This document shows, in pieces, positions 54,001-62,090 of a stretch of DNA of 64,000 nt. The stretch lies in NCBI GenBank assembly GCA_022769665.1, contig JALEIR010000042.1, positions 36,172 to 100,171 of the forward strand, read 5' to 3'. The notes under the pieces are model-generated. The model did not search any database. It had not been told where the DNA came from and was given only the letters and a program-made list of their open reading frames with translations. This stretch comes from Lachnospiraceae bacterium. GTDB taxonomy: Bacteria > Bacillota > Clostridia > Lachnospirales > Lachnospiraceae. The first letter of the stretch is position 1. Each line of letters starts with the position of its first letter. The position numbers were made by a program, and so were the translations under genes.

Positions 54001-55073
54001 GGCAGCAAAAGAGAGCCGTTCGGCCTGCAGACTGTGCCGTATTTGCCGTTCACCACCGTATATCCGTCTTTCCCGTCATAGCTTCCCCCATCGGGATTTA
54101 TCTTTAGAGTGCTCTCTGTCAGCTCCCATTGTGCATAAAGTGTTACAACTCCCGTTCCGCTGTTTCCCATACCGTCCCAGTTTTCCGCTGTGAGATTCAG
54201 AATTCGCGCACCGTCTTCAAAAAAAGTACCGCTGCCGTCCGGTTTTGTATTCCAGCCCAGAAAGCGGTAGCCGATACGATTGTAAGCGTTCGGTGTCAGA
54301 CGTGTCACCGGAGTGACCGTCTGTCCCTCATACACGGAAATATCATTATACATATGGATACTGGGAGGTGTATAACCTCCATATTTCATTTCACCACCCT
54401 GAAAGCTATTCCCCGTAGGATTGGGATCATAAACCACCAGATAACGATTATAGGAAATCTCCTTACAGTAATGCTCAGGTTGATATCCCTGTTCCAGATT
54501 GTTGCAGACAGGGCATAAATAATAGTAATCCAATCCATCCTGCACACGGAAATACTCAATGCTTTTCGCAGCCGCAGCACTCATATAAACAAACCTGTTG
54601 TTTATGGCTTCTCCGCAATCTGCACAGTAGGCGGTCCAGCCTGAGTAATGTTTTGAAAAACAGTTTTGTTTTCCAAAGGTGAGTCCATGATAGTCACCCT
54701 CCGGATAACTGTTATGAATACACTGTCCTTCCGCCCACTCCACACGCCAATACGCTATCGGTATATCTCCGGTCCGTTTTGTTTTATAGTAATGCTGCCC
54801 TGTTTTTAAGGAAGCCAGTTTTGATGCTGTATTTAGTTCAACCGTTTCTCCTTCTTTGTAATGTATCCCCGTTCCGCTTGCGTTACCTTTGTCTCCCGCG
54901 TTGGTCGTCCAGGCCCGTCCATCCGGAGCAAAGGTAACATAAGGGCTGCGAGATATGGTTTTCTCCGCTGCCCGCACAGTCTGTACCGGCATCATCAATA
55001 TCAAAATAAGGCTTCCGCCAAATATTCCCGCCAGAAACGCGGTCAAATGAATCATCCGATTACCGACTCTCAA
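51006..55073 (-). CDS. Giant secreted adhesin-like protein: InlB B-type repeats, glycine-rich domain, Cys/His-rich zinc-ribbon segments
   Basis: Signal peptide; RIGYRFLGWNTKPDGSGTFFEDG..LYAQWE repeats; GGGKGDMFGNGGG; CxxC clusters; likely TTG start at 55073 after GGAGGTGGAGGA. Confidence 0.8.
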   Translation of the reverse strand: MRVGNRMIHLTAFLAGIFGGSLILILMMPVQTVRAAEKTISRSPYVTFAPDGRAWTTNAGDKGNASGTGIHYKEGETVELNTASKLASLKTGQHYYKTKRTGDIPIAYWRVEWAEGQCIHNSYPEGDYHGLTFGKQNCFSKHYSGWTAYCADCGEAINNRFVYMSAAAAKSIEYFRVQDGLDYYYLCPVCNNLEQGYQPEHYCKEISYNRYLVVYDPNPTGNSFQGGEMKYGGYTPPSIHMYNDISVYEGQTVTPVTRLTPNAYNRIGYRFLGWNTKPDGSGTFFEDGARILNLTAENWDGMGNSGTGVVTLYAQWELTESTLKINPDGGSYDGKDGYTVVNGKYGTVCRPNGSLLLPPSGYRVSFHTNGGTACAPVTGTRHFTEWSMVQPFGGTWRDGMYQFTALHGTVDVLKACYESDSITLPKPERTGYSFGGWYYDAALQIPAGGAGDRITPTKNLTLYAQWVDLTLKAEDNYISHNGVGAVNLSWNQADGNNKTYILYQSRNLQSWSRINTVDDIGSERSVKNTFSFVGRTEKYTVPYTGVYSLKLSGAQGAGYGSFSGGKGGGVEATVWLRKDEVLSCTVGGQNGFNGGGKGDMFGNGGGCTVVSSDRQGVLAVAGGGGSASESGNGGEGGSTAALLHTGYAGEDGNAGGGGGFLGGMAGELICHFHDDTCRHVHVESCCLYHKHSEVGGSCYTYSYTDYIYSSVQCGDCGYWGGHYMWNTKTCGKCGGSNIHPLTKDVYELTCGKTTSTVEDYLCGKDESYICGYEEGQVLSSKPAYGGSSYVNTGAVLGYSFQPGTRAGNGYIALQAKQIGFVENLSLQGILARDLEAPDIVAEDKVAKRPLGENKVLITWDEPEDNGTVYYHKTESYLKGSASPLCESNVTKNTLVSGIRGYYYRLDRKENTEADTSGSFTTAGQIIVQIQDYVQYLHLAAVDIAGNIGGTTHIRLDTESVNWNLYTGQLRIEIGQNVYRTKQENTYYVRCDGITPFLLQHEAYMDGRPTEDYQLNYTIYETKASGQNSATARNTIYTPSAVNPENDTETGAEELIYSVEGTSFLGQYPYYVTRRSDRGRNLDSEQKFTLGKEANGLMVNIIPRTGADCWKNGKKEIQYSDLTLDYQNGITVIGDGEGPVIRGLEILQNRDVIDRLTEMVCLTVTADDTLSGVDEFYVKVKNQDNFSEKIFYPEQGIVQLVLTEENPLFTGNFTVIGYAADNVGNETEVSCQMTEFALETRIERILEPHLPVFKCGESGILYITTYGYADRVEVEFPAELTAVNPELNQTYDYTDLQMYCQESKLQFMIPLYLPANRDYVVTVRAYKGDKELKKQPSLSTIEVAGTVLGELRTRLR

Positions 55074-55104
55074 TCCTCCACCTCCTTCTATATAGATCCC
55101 GGTC

Positions 55105-55980
55105 TCAATCCGGAAGCGGTTTTGAACCGAGGCCATAACTTTCATTCATGATTTCAGCGGATGTCTCCTGTACCGCACCGCAATAGCACCGGCCTTCTGC
55201 CCATTGATGCTCTATATGCTCTCCGCAAAAGCGACAGTTACCGGAGCCGCAGGTTTCCAATACATGTCCGCATGGCTCGACAGTATTTGTAAAAACTTCG
55301 CCGCATTTTAAGCATGTCTGTGTGGTAAAAATTACCGAGGTGCAGTGGGGGCCTCCTTCGCTTACCGGCTCTCCCAGCACATGTCCGGGCTCAGTGTAAT
55401 CACTGTAGGTGTTCAAAATATATCCGCATTTTGCACACATATCGACAATTCGGTATCTTGTCATACAATTTCCATATCCCAGGTCTTCCTCCAAGTGCCA
55501 TAACCACGCATACGTGTGCTCCGTCTTTTCAATACTCATTGTCCTCGTTGCTCCGCATACAGTACAGGTATAGGTCATCAGGCCCTTTTCCGTGCAGTTG
55601 GCTTCCCGTGTCACAGTTCCTTCATCCCAGCTGCAGATATGCACCGAATCCGGTGATGCGGCAGATGTCTGCTCCGATGCAGGGATATGCACAGGTTCCG
55701 GTGATGCGGCAGGTGCCTGCTCCGGTGCAGGGATATGCACAGGTTCCGGTGATGCAATGGGTGCAGGTGTGGGTGCTGTAACAGCTGCCGGTGTTGGGGC
55801 AGGTGAGGCTTCCGTCTCAGAAATCTGCATCGGTTTCGCCGTTGTTGCAGTCTCCACCTCAATCTCCACCGCAGTCTCCACAGACACAGATATATTATCT
55901 TCCGCCCCCGAAACATCCGTAATTCCGCATCCCGCCAATATGGTCATAACCACCGATAAAATAACAATAATTCTCTTCAT
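55105..55980 (-). CDS. Cys-rich lipoprotein with Pro-rich tandem repeats and several CxxC motifs
   Basis: Lipobox LAGC; repeats EPVHIPAPEQAPAASP; CTVCGATR, CAKCGY, CLKCGE, CRFCGE. Confidence 0.75.
   Translation of the reverse strand: MKRIIVILSVVMTILAGCGITDVSGAEDNISVSVETAVEIEVETATTAKPMQISETEASPAPTPAAVTAPTPAPIASPEPVHIPAPEQAPAASPEPVHIPASEQTSAASPDSVHICSWDEGTVTREANCTEKGLMTYTCTVCGATRTMSIEKTEHTYAWLWHLEEDLGYGNCMTRYRIVDMCAKCGYILNTYSDYTEPGHVLGEPVSEGGPHCTSVIFTTQTCLKCGEVFTNTVEPCGHVLETCGSGNCRFCGEHIEHQWAEGRCYCGAVQETSAEIMNESYGLGSKPLPD
55641..55760. repeat. 48-bp tandem repeat (about 2.5 copies) in the lipoprotein gene
   Basis: Units at 55641-55688, 55689-55736 and a partial third. Confidence 0.8.
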
Positions 55981-56040
55981 GTTCCTCACCGCTTTCAACA
56001 TATTGTCCGTCAGGCTTTTTTAATCAGTGTGTATCGGGAG

Positions 56041-56712
56041 CTATTTGCATACCTTCACTACTCTCAGAGTACCTGCTGCCAGCTCTGCATAAAAAGGCGC
56101 CACATCGGCTTTGTCCAGATATACATTTATGCGTTGTGCCGCTGCATTGGAATTATCACTCTCAATTCTGTTTCCCGTCTGATCAAAAACCTCCGCAACA
56201 TAAACATTTTCCCAAATCAGTACAGCTTCTTTATCTTCATTCACCCTGTAAACATGTATCCTGTCGCCGGGCCGCACCGTGCCTCCCACAACCTGATACA
56301 AATCATCTGCCTTGAATCCCGCAATCACAGGTTCTTCCATCTGCTCCCAGATTTCGTTCAGGCTCTCAAACATTTCTTCTGTCAGTATGACACCGGGTTC
56401 TATGTCAAATTTTGCAGCAAGCCCCGCAAGCTGTTGCGGACTCCGTAGTGCGCTTGCCGCTATACAGGAAATATCCGTCTCCTGTTCCCGGAAATATACA
56501 CTGTAATCATTCTCCGTAACCAACCTTCCTTTGGGGATTTTTTCTGCCGCTACATATACGGTTCCTTTTTCATACTCTGTCAGCACACTTTTTTCTATCT
56601 GCAACATAACAATAAAAACTGCCACTGCCGCTACCAGTGCGGCAATCGTTCCGCCTGCTTTCCATCTGTCCCCCGAAAAGAGTGATGGCGTTTTTCTTCT
56701 TCTCATCTGCAT
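56041..56712 (-). CDS. SAF-domain pilus assembly protein (CpaB/RcpC-like)
   Basis: VYVAAEKIPKGRLVTENDYSVYF..GGTVRPGDRIHVYRV. Confidence 0.8.
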   Translation of the reverse strand: MQMRRRKTPSLFSGDRWKAGGTIAALVAAVAVFIVMLQIEKSVLTEYEKGTVYVAAEKIPKGRLVTENDYSVYFREQETDISCIAASALRSPQQLAGLAAKFDIEPGVILTEEMFESLNEIWEQMEEPVIAGFKADDLYQVVGGTVRPGDRIHVYRVNEDKEAVLIWENVYVAEVFDQTGNRIESDNSNAAAQRINVYLDKADVAPFYAELAAGTLRVVKVCK

Positions 56713-56729
56713 TTTCCTCCGATACTGAT

Positions 56730-57308
56730 TTATTCACACATTACGATATCAACCAATTTCCCCTTATGCGCATCTGTCTCGATACCGGGAAACCCTTTTA
56801 CACGATAGACTATTTCACTGTAAATTCCGGTGGACTCCACCATCACTCCATTGGGTGCCCTGACGCTTCCCAGCGTTCCCGTACCGCTGTACATCACACC
56901 GTTTTCGTCAAAACTGTAAACTTCCACATTCTCCTCATCGACGTTGTAGACTGTAAAATTGACCATATGTACCGGCCCTGAAATCAAGCTCTGATTGGTG
57001 CATTCCCAGTTAGCATCTAACCCTAGATTTGCTTTCATTGCCGCTATGCAACGCAGACGAGCTGTATACACATCCTCAATCTGAATACGATGAGAAACCC
57101 CATACTCTTCTACATCAATGATTGCAGCCGCCAGATTGGAAGCAGCCAGGGCATCTTCCAAGTATTGTGCCGAACTTCGAAATATTTCCATCTGCAAAAG
57201 CGAGCATAGAAGAATTCCCCAGAAAAGAAAAATCCAGAAGCCGGCAGTCCATCCGATTTGCCCTTTCTCAGTACTTCGCAGTAGACACCCTTTTTTCATC
57301 AATCTCAT
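56730..57308 (-). CDS. TadE/TadF-like pseudopilin, putative
   Basis: Single N-terminal TM TAGFWIFLFWGILLCSLLQMEIF; cluster position. Confidence 0.55.
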   Translation of the reverse strand: MRLMKKGCLLRSTEKGQIGWTAGFWIFLFWGILLCSLLQMEIFRSSAQYLEDALAASNLAAAIIDVEEYGVSHRIQIEDVYTARLRCIAAMKANLGLDANWECTNQSLISGPVHMVNFTVYNVDEENVEVYSFDENGVMYSGTGTLGSVRAPNGVMVESTGIYSEIVYRVKGFPGIETDAHKGKLVDIVMCE

Positions 57309-57624
57309 AGCTTTCCCCCAGCTTTCCCCTAATCCGAAGCACAATTTCTTCCCCATATCCTACCCATTCCATTGTGGTATTTTCGAGACTGATTTCCGTC
57401 ACACCTGCCGCCTCCAGTTCCCGAACCAAGATAATTCTGTCCTCCTCTGTCAGATACCCGGCTGACTCCATACGCAAAATATATTTCCTTGCAATCTGAT
57501 TGACATCCTCCTTTTTTTCAATGACATGCACACTGTTCATATAAGCTGTCATCAATATCGTCATCAAGAGCATACAGATGCAAATCGCCAGGAAATCTCC
57601 CACATTGCCCGACTCTCTTTTCAT
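57268..57624 (-). CDS. TadE-like membrane protein, putative
   Basis: GDFLAICICMLLMTILMTAYMNSVHVIEKKEDVNQIARKYILRMES; cluster position. Confidence 0.55.
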   Translation of the reverse strand: MKRESGNVGDFLAICICMLLMTILMTAYMNSVHVIEKKEDVNQIARKYILRMESAGYLTEEDRIILVRELEAAGVTEISLENTTMEWVGYGEEIVLRIRGKLGESYEIDEKRVSTAKY

Positions 57625-57857
57625 GCCGACACTCCGGTCAGAATCTGCTGAGCCTTCAGGGTCATTGCATCTACCAGTGTGCGGATAAAAGCCGTCAGAC
57701 TGTCCTTCATCACCACGCACAAAAGCAGCGCAATGATACACAAGCCTACCGTAACCAAAATGCCGTCAATTCCGGGTTCTTTCTTCATCATTTCTCTCCG
57801 TATGGTTCGTCCCACCCGGCTTCCCTTTTCCACAACAACATACCAAGCTTTTTTCAT
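57621..57857 (-). CDS. Flp1-like type IVb pilin
   Basis: 78 aa; KKEPGIDGILVTVGLCIIALLLCVVMKDSL hydrophobic pilin core. Confidence 0.72.
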   Translation of the reverse strand: MKKAWYVVVEKGSRVGRTIRREMMKKEPGIDGILVTVGLCIIALLLCVVMKDSLTAFIRTLVDAMTLKAQQILTGVSA

Positions 57858-57875
57858 TTCTTTCCTCCTTTTTCT

Positions 57876-58757
57876 CTAAAACAAAGTTACCGCTCCAAAC
57901 ATATAGCTCACACAAGCATACAGTGCCAGTCCCAAAACCACTGTCAGTACACCCAGCTGGCAGAATGTAATTCTTCTGTCCAATGCTGCCTTTTTCCGTT
58001 CAAGCACCGTCTCCTCCATATCCTTGATTTGTTCTCCGATATCCCGCAAAAGCTCCACCGCCTGTCCCGATTCCAAGGCCTGAAAAATTGTAATACACAA
58101 AGAATCAACATAACGGTTATCAAACTTCCCCTGAAACTTTTCCAACGATTCATAAATATCTGCCTTCATGACAATGTCTCCGGCCAGTTCCAAGAGGGCC
58201 TGTCTCAACCGCCTGTCCTGCACACTTCCATAACACTCCGCCAGTGCATCCGTCATATAAATTCCTGCCTTTATTTGTATTTCCAATGCGTGATACATCA
58301 GCTTTAGCTCCGGTAAAAGCCTTTCATTGTCCCGCTTGTTCATATAGTACACCAGCCACGCCGGCAAAAAGAACAGAAGCAGAAATACCGGCAATCCATA
58401 GCCCGCGCCCCATTTTAATCCGATCCATAATCCTGTCAGCCCCAAAATGAGTCGAAACACCAAAAAGCGGATCGGATCAACCCATCTGCCAAAATGGAAA
58501 GCTGCACCCTTTTTCTCAAGCCAGCGTTTATTTTTCCGGTAATATCCGGTCTCCCGGCTTCCTGCCGTAATCAATCCTTCCATCTCCCTGTAAGCTCTCA
58601 ACAGTCTCACATGCCGGTCTTTATCTTTTCCCAAAAGCTGCAGCAGCAAAAATACCATCAGAGCAGCAAGACAGGATGCACATTTCAGCAAAAGATTTAT
58701 CTGAATTTTTTCCACTACCCCTCCTACTCCGCTCTGCCAACGCTTCCCCGAAGCCAT
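57876..58757 (-). CDS. tadC: Type II secretion F-domain protein (TadC-like)
   Basis: LPELKLMYHALEIQIKAGIYMTDALAECYGSV..DALESGQAVELL-type T2SF pattern. Confidence 0.8.
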   Translation of the reverse strand: MASGKRWQSGVGGVVEKIQINLLLKCASCLAALMVFLLLQLLGKDKDRHVRLLRAYREMEGLITAGSRETGYYRKNKRWLEKKGAAFHFGRWVDPIRFLVFRLILGLTGLWIGLKWGAGYGLPVFLLLFFLPAWLVYYMNKRDNERLLPELKLMYHALEIQIKAGIYMTDALAECYGSVQDRRLRQALLELAGDIVMKADIYESLEKFQGKFDNRYVDSLCITIFQALESGQAVELLRDIGEQIKDMEETVLERKKAALDRRITFCQLGVLTVVLGLALYACVSYMFGAVTLF

Positions 58758-59650
58758 ACAAAAAGAGCAAACAGAATCACCAACCCGGCTCTGCCCGGCC
58801 AGGTCTCCGCAAGCAGCTGTCGCATTCCTACTCCCGTCAGCTTTTCCACTGTCAGGAGCACCACAAAAGACATCCCAAGAAGTATGGTAAGATTCATGAC
58901 AGCCTCTCGTATCATCCCTTTACGTTCCCCTGAAACCCGAAGGTATTCCCTGAGACTTCTTCTGCTGTTATCCGCAAGGATTGAAAAATCAGCACAATAT
59001 CGAATACTGACCTCCATATTCCGTACAAGCTCCTTAAATTTGGGATGCTCTATCCGTTCTGCCATCAGGCGCAGAGCCATGCTCACATCTCCCGTGGTTG
59101 ACGCTTCATGGCAGCACATATCCAAAACACTTTTCACCGGTTCCTCCATGTACCTTCCAACCTGTTTCAGGATAGCAACTACATCTCCGGAAGTCGCACT
59201 GTAGTTTCCCAGAAAATCCATGAGCTTTGTCAGATTTTCTTCCGTCCGCCTCAGGTTTCTTTCTCTCAGTTTTTTCAGGATATACCATTCCGCCAGACTG
59301 CATGCGCCGGTAACCGCAACGGCCGCCTTTATATCCCCGATTGTCGCACAAACCAAAAACACGGTTGCTCCTCCCACGGCATTCCATGTCACCCACCACT
59401 CTGCCGTCAATCCGGGGAATCGTCTCTTTATTCCGCTGTACTGCAACAGCTGTTCCAGAGAATACCAGGCTGAATGTCTTTCCTGCAGTTCCAGCAATTT
59501 CTGTCTGTCTGCCAAACTTCTCTGTCTGGATGCTGCATCCATTTCCTCCCTGGTCTTTCGCAGGGCTGCTGCCATATGTCCCAAAACTCCCATCTCACGG
59601 AAAAGCAAAAAGAATCCCGACAACAGCAAAATCAACAGTAAAACTTTCAT
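58724..59650 (-). CDS. tadB: Type II secretion F-domain protein (TadB-like)
   Basis: Polytopic; LMDFLGNYSATSGDVVAILKQVGRYMEEPVKSVL; next to TadA. Confidence 0.8.
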   Translation of the reverse strand: MKVLLLILLLSGFFLLFREMGVLGHMAAALRKTREEMDAASRQRSLADRQKLLELQERHSAWYSLEQLLQYSGIKRRFPGLTAEWWVTWNAVGGATVFLVCATIGDIKAAVAVTGACSLAEWYILKKLRERNLRRTEENLTKLMDFLGNYSATSGDVVAILKQVGRYMEEPVKSVLDMCCHEASTTGDVSMALRLMAERIEHPKFKELVRNMEVSIRYCADFSILADNSRRSLREYLRVSGERKGMIREAVMNLTILLGMSFVVLLTVEKLTGVGMRQLLAETWPGRAGLVILFALFVWLRGSVGRAE

Positions 59651-60852
59651 TCTTCTACCCTCCCAAAAATCTTTTCGTATATCAGGTTTTTGTTTCTGTC
59701 ATCCCACCCTTTGCACTCAAAAATCTCTTTTACCCTGTAATGCTCCATAAAAACCAAGGTCTTAAAGCAATCCAGCATTTTCATCAGCTCACTCCTGGAA
59801 TAGCCGGTTTTCCCCATACAATAATCCACCAGCTTATCCGGTGCCCTGTCTGCGGAGGGAGCATGAATGGTTGCGGCACACAGTTGTCCCGTGTAAGCGG
59901 CATTCAGCAGATACACAGCCTCCGCCCCCTTAATCTCTCCCACAATGAAAAAATCCACATCCATGGTCAGCCCCGCTATGCTGATATGTTCCAGGTCATA
60001 ACTGATTTGCTGTTCTCCCGTTCCCGGAAGAGAATGCAAAAACATCATATCCGGATGGCACCGCGTAGTCAGCTCATCCGCCTGCTGAGCCACCAACACC
60101 GCACAATCGTCCGGAAGTGTCTCTTTCAGTGCATTCAAGAGAGTCGTTTTCCCTGAAGAATTCCCCCCACAAATCAATGTGGAATGTTCTCTGAAACGAC
60201 TGATTAAAAGTTCTGCCGTCTCCCGGGTCAACATACCCTGTCCAATCAATTCCTTCATTTGCGGGAAAAATCTGGGGACTTTTCTGATACACAGATAGGG
60301 TTCATTACTCGTATTCAGCAGAGGCATAGATAATGTGAAACGTAAAATGAAATCGGGATGGCTCTCATAATCCGTAAATCTTTGAATTGCATTCAGATTA
60401 GATATGTTGACTTGATTCTTTGTGGCAATGTAATCGATAAACTGTCTGTATTCCCTGCTTGAAGAAAAGGCTACCTCCGCAGGCATACGCCTCCCCCTCT
60501 TTTTAATTCGGATATTGTCGTATCCAAGCACCCTGATATCCGAAATTTCCTTGTCGTCAATTAAGCCGGAGAGCCTGGAATAGCCGAAAATGTACTGTTC
60601 AAACTCCTTGAGAAGCTCTGCATCCTCCTGCTTTGACTTGTGATAATAGGTTTCTATGTGCAGTAAAGCTTCTTTTAAGAAAGCCTCTTTTGACATCAAA
60701 CCCTTTTTCATCTGCATCAGAGACTGCTGCTTTTGCAGTGTGTATTCTTCCACCAGCTGCTGCAAAAGTTCCTCCGATGCATCCTGTTCGGTATGAATAC
60801 TTTTTCCCCCTTTCACCGCAATCCAAAAATACCGTGCACTGTACTTTCTCAC
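59647..60852 (-). CDS. tadA: Tad/CpaF secretion ATPase
   Basis: STLICGGNSSGKTTLLNALKETLP Walker A; VGEIKGAEAVYLLNAAYTGQLCAATIHAPSADRAPDKLVDYC. Confidence 0.9.
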   Translation of the reverse strand: MRKYSARYFWIAVKGGKSIHTEQDASEELLQQLVEEYTLQKQQSLMQMKKGLMSKEAFLKEALLHIETYYHKSKQEDAELLKEFEQYIFGYSRLSGLIDDKEISDIRVLGYDNIRIKKRGRRMPAEVAFSSSREYRQFIDYIATKNQVNISNLNAIQRFTDYESHPDFILRFTLSMPLLNTSNEPYLCIRKVPRFFPQMKELIGQGMLTRETAELLISRFREHSTLICGGNSSGKTTLLNALKETLPDDCAVLVAQQADELTTRCHPDMMFLHSLPGTGEQQISYDLEHISIAGLTMDVDFFIVGEIKGAEAVYLLNAAYTGQLCAATIHAPSADRAPDKLVDYCMGKTGYSRSELMKMLDCFKTLVFMEHYRVKEIFECKGWDDRNKNLIYEKIFGRVEE

Positions 60853-61025
60853 TGCGCATTAACTGTGATACCGGCTGATTCAGCCAGAAGTAAATAAGAA
60901 TGAATGATATTGAAAAACGATACCGCCCTGAATTGGTTCGGTAATTGATAAGTTACACCGTTCAAAAAGAAATGTCAATACCTAAATTATTTTGTTGTGA
61001 TTTTCCCCTGAAAATGATATAATAT

Positions 61026-61189
61026 CCAAGTGTAAAACCTTACGAAAGCAACATTTGCAGAAAAGAGGTATTCCTATGTTCATTCTATTGGCAGGCGGCC
61101 TGTTGGTTATTGTTATTGCCGTTGTTGTAGCGGTAGTAACCGCTATTACTTCAGCGGTTGCGGCAGAAACAGACAGTAACGACGAATAA
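61026..61189 (+). CDS. 37-aa hydrophobic peptide (CDS 61076-61189) with its own promoter
   Basis: Promoter-like TTGTGA-17-TATAAT; ATG 61076: MFILLAGGLLVIVIAVVVAVVTAITSAVAAETDSNDE; not in ORF track (too short). Confidence 0.5.
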
Positions 61190-61269
61190 TCGAGTAGGAG
61201 AGATTTCCTTCATTGAAGAAATTTCGACCTCTCACACCACCGTGCATACCGTCCGGTACACGGCGGTTC
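61190..61269 (-). mobile_element. Group II intron 3' end remnant (domains V and VI)
   Basis: Minus GAACCGCCGTGTACCGGACGGTATGCACGGTGGTGTGAGAGG..CTCCTACTCGATT; 8+4 bp domain V helix with 2-nt bulge; no intron-encoded protein present. Confidence 0.8.
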
Positions 61270-61543
61270 AATCAACTTAACAAGTAACACACCTTTCGGT
61301 GTAGTAAACTAACATTGAGACTAATCCGAACGAGGTTAGTCTCTCATTGCTTATTGCTACATGAACGTCTCGGCATCATCTCATCCTCATGATCTTTCCT
61401 ATTGGCCTCATCGCCGAATGCTAATGTTCTGTTTTCTGGCACACAAATAATATTTATATCATGCCTTCAAAACTCCCTAAAAATACTGGTTTTTCGTCAC
61501 TTTCTAATGAACAATATCCCGGTCTATAATATTGTACACACAT

Positions 61544-61690
61544 TCAAAACCTCAAAATTGCTGCCATCATATCAATGCTCTCAAGCAGGACAGTTCTATC
61601 CGGTACCATCTTTTTTCGTATATTCCGAACAAGATTCTTCATTAAAATACACACACGTGCCAGTTTAATTCCACCCGCAGTAGAGCCTAA
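61544..61690 (-). pseudogene. TrkH C-terminal fragment
   Basis: Minus translation LGSTAGGIKLARVCILMKNLVRNIRKKMVPDR..; GSTAGGIK is the TrkH signature. Confidence 0.7.
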
Positions 61691-61916
61691 TGTTATACCG
61701 TGCAGGAACATAAGTAGGATCTAGTGCATAAGCAGCACGAAAATGCTTCATGGCAAGTACATGGTTGGATTCCTTCTCCAATAAAATCCCCATCAAATTA
61801 TGCGGAATTGCACAATGAGGATTTTCTGCCATAGCTGTTTCTATTTCTTTCTCACATTGTTCAAATTTTCTTTGTATCATCAATTGTCTACATCGTTCTT
61901 CCAATGTATTACTCAT
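61665..61916 (-). pseudogene. TPR-like protein, C-terminally truncated
   Basis: HNLMGILLEKESNHVLAMKHFRAAYALDPTYVPARYN then out-of-frame RLYCGWN read-through of the trkH fragment. Confidence 0.6.
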
Positions 61917-62040
61917 TTAACATTCCTCCTTTGCTTTAGCTGTATTATAATTTGTTCCTTGTCAGAATAGTGTGGGAATTGTTTCGAGCGTTGTGAGAAT
62001 TCTGTGAGCATGATAACCATGTGTAAAAATGATGTGAAAG

Positions 62041-62083
62041 AAGCAGATAATCTTAAAACATACTATTTTAAGATTATCTGCTT
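62041..62083. terminator. 18-bp perfect-stem hairpin, terminator of the CorA-like gene
   Basis: AAGCAGATAATCTTAAAA..TTTTAAGATTATCTGCTT. Confidence 0.8.
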
Positions 62084-62090
62084 TTTTAGA

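Noticed and set aside
55641-55760. Possible CRISPR-like repeats
   Set aside because: Contiguous 48-bp in-frame coding tandem repeats without spacers; no cas genes anywhere in the window.
55592-56023. 143-aa plus-strand repetitive ORF
   Set aside because: Antisense of the lipoprotein tandem repeat; mirrors the coding repeat.
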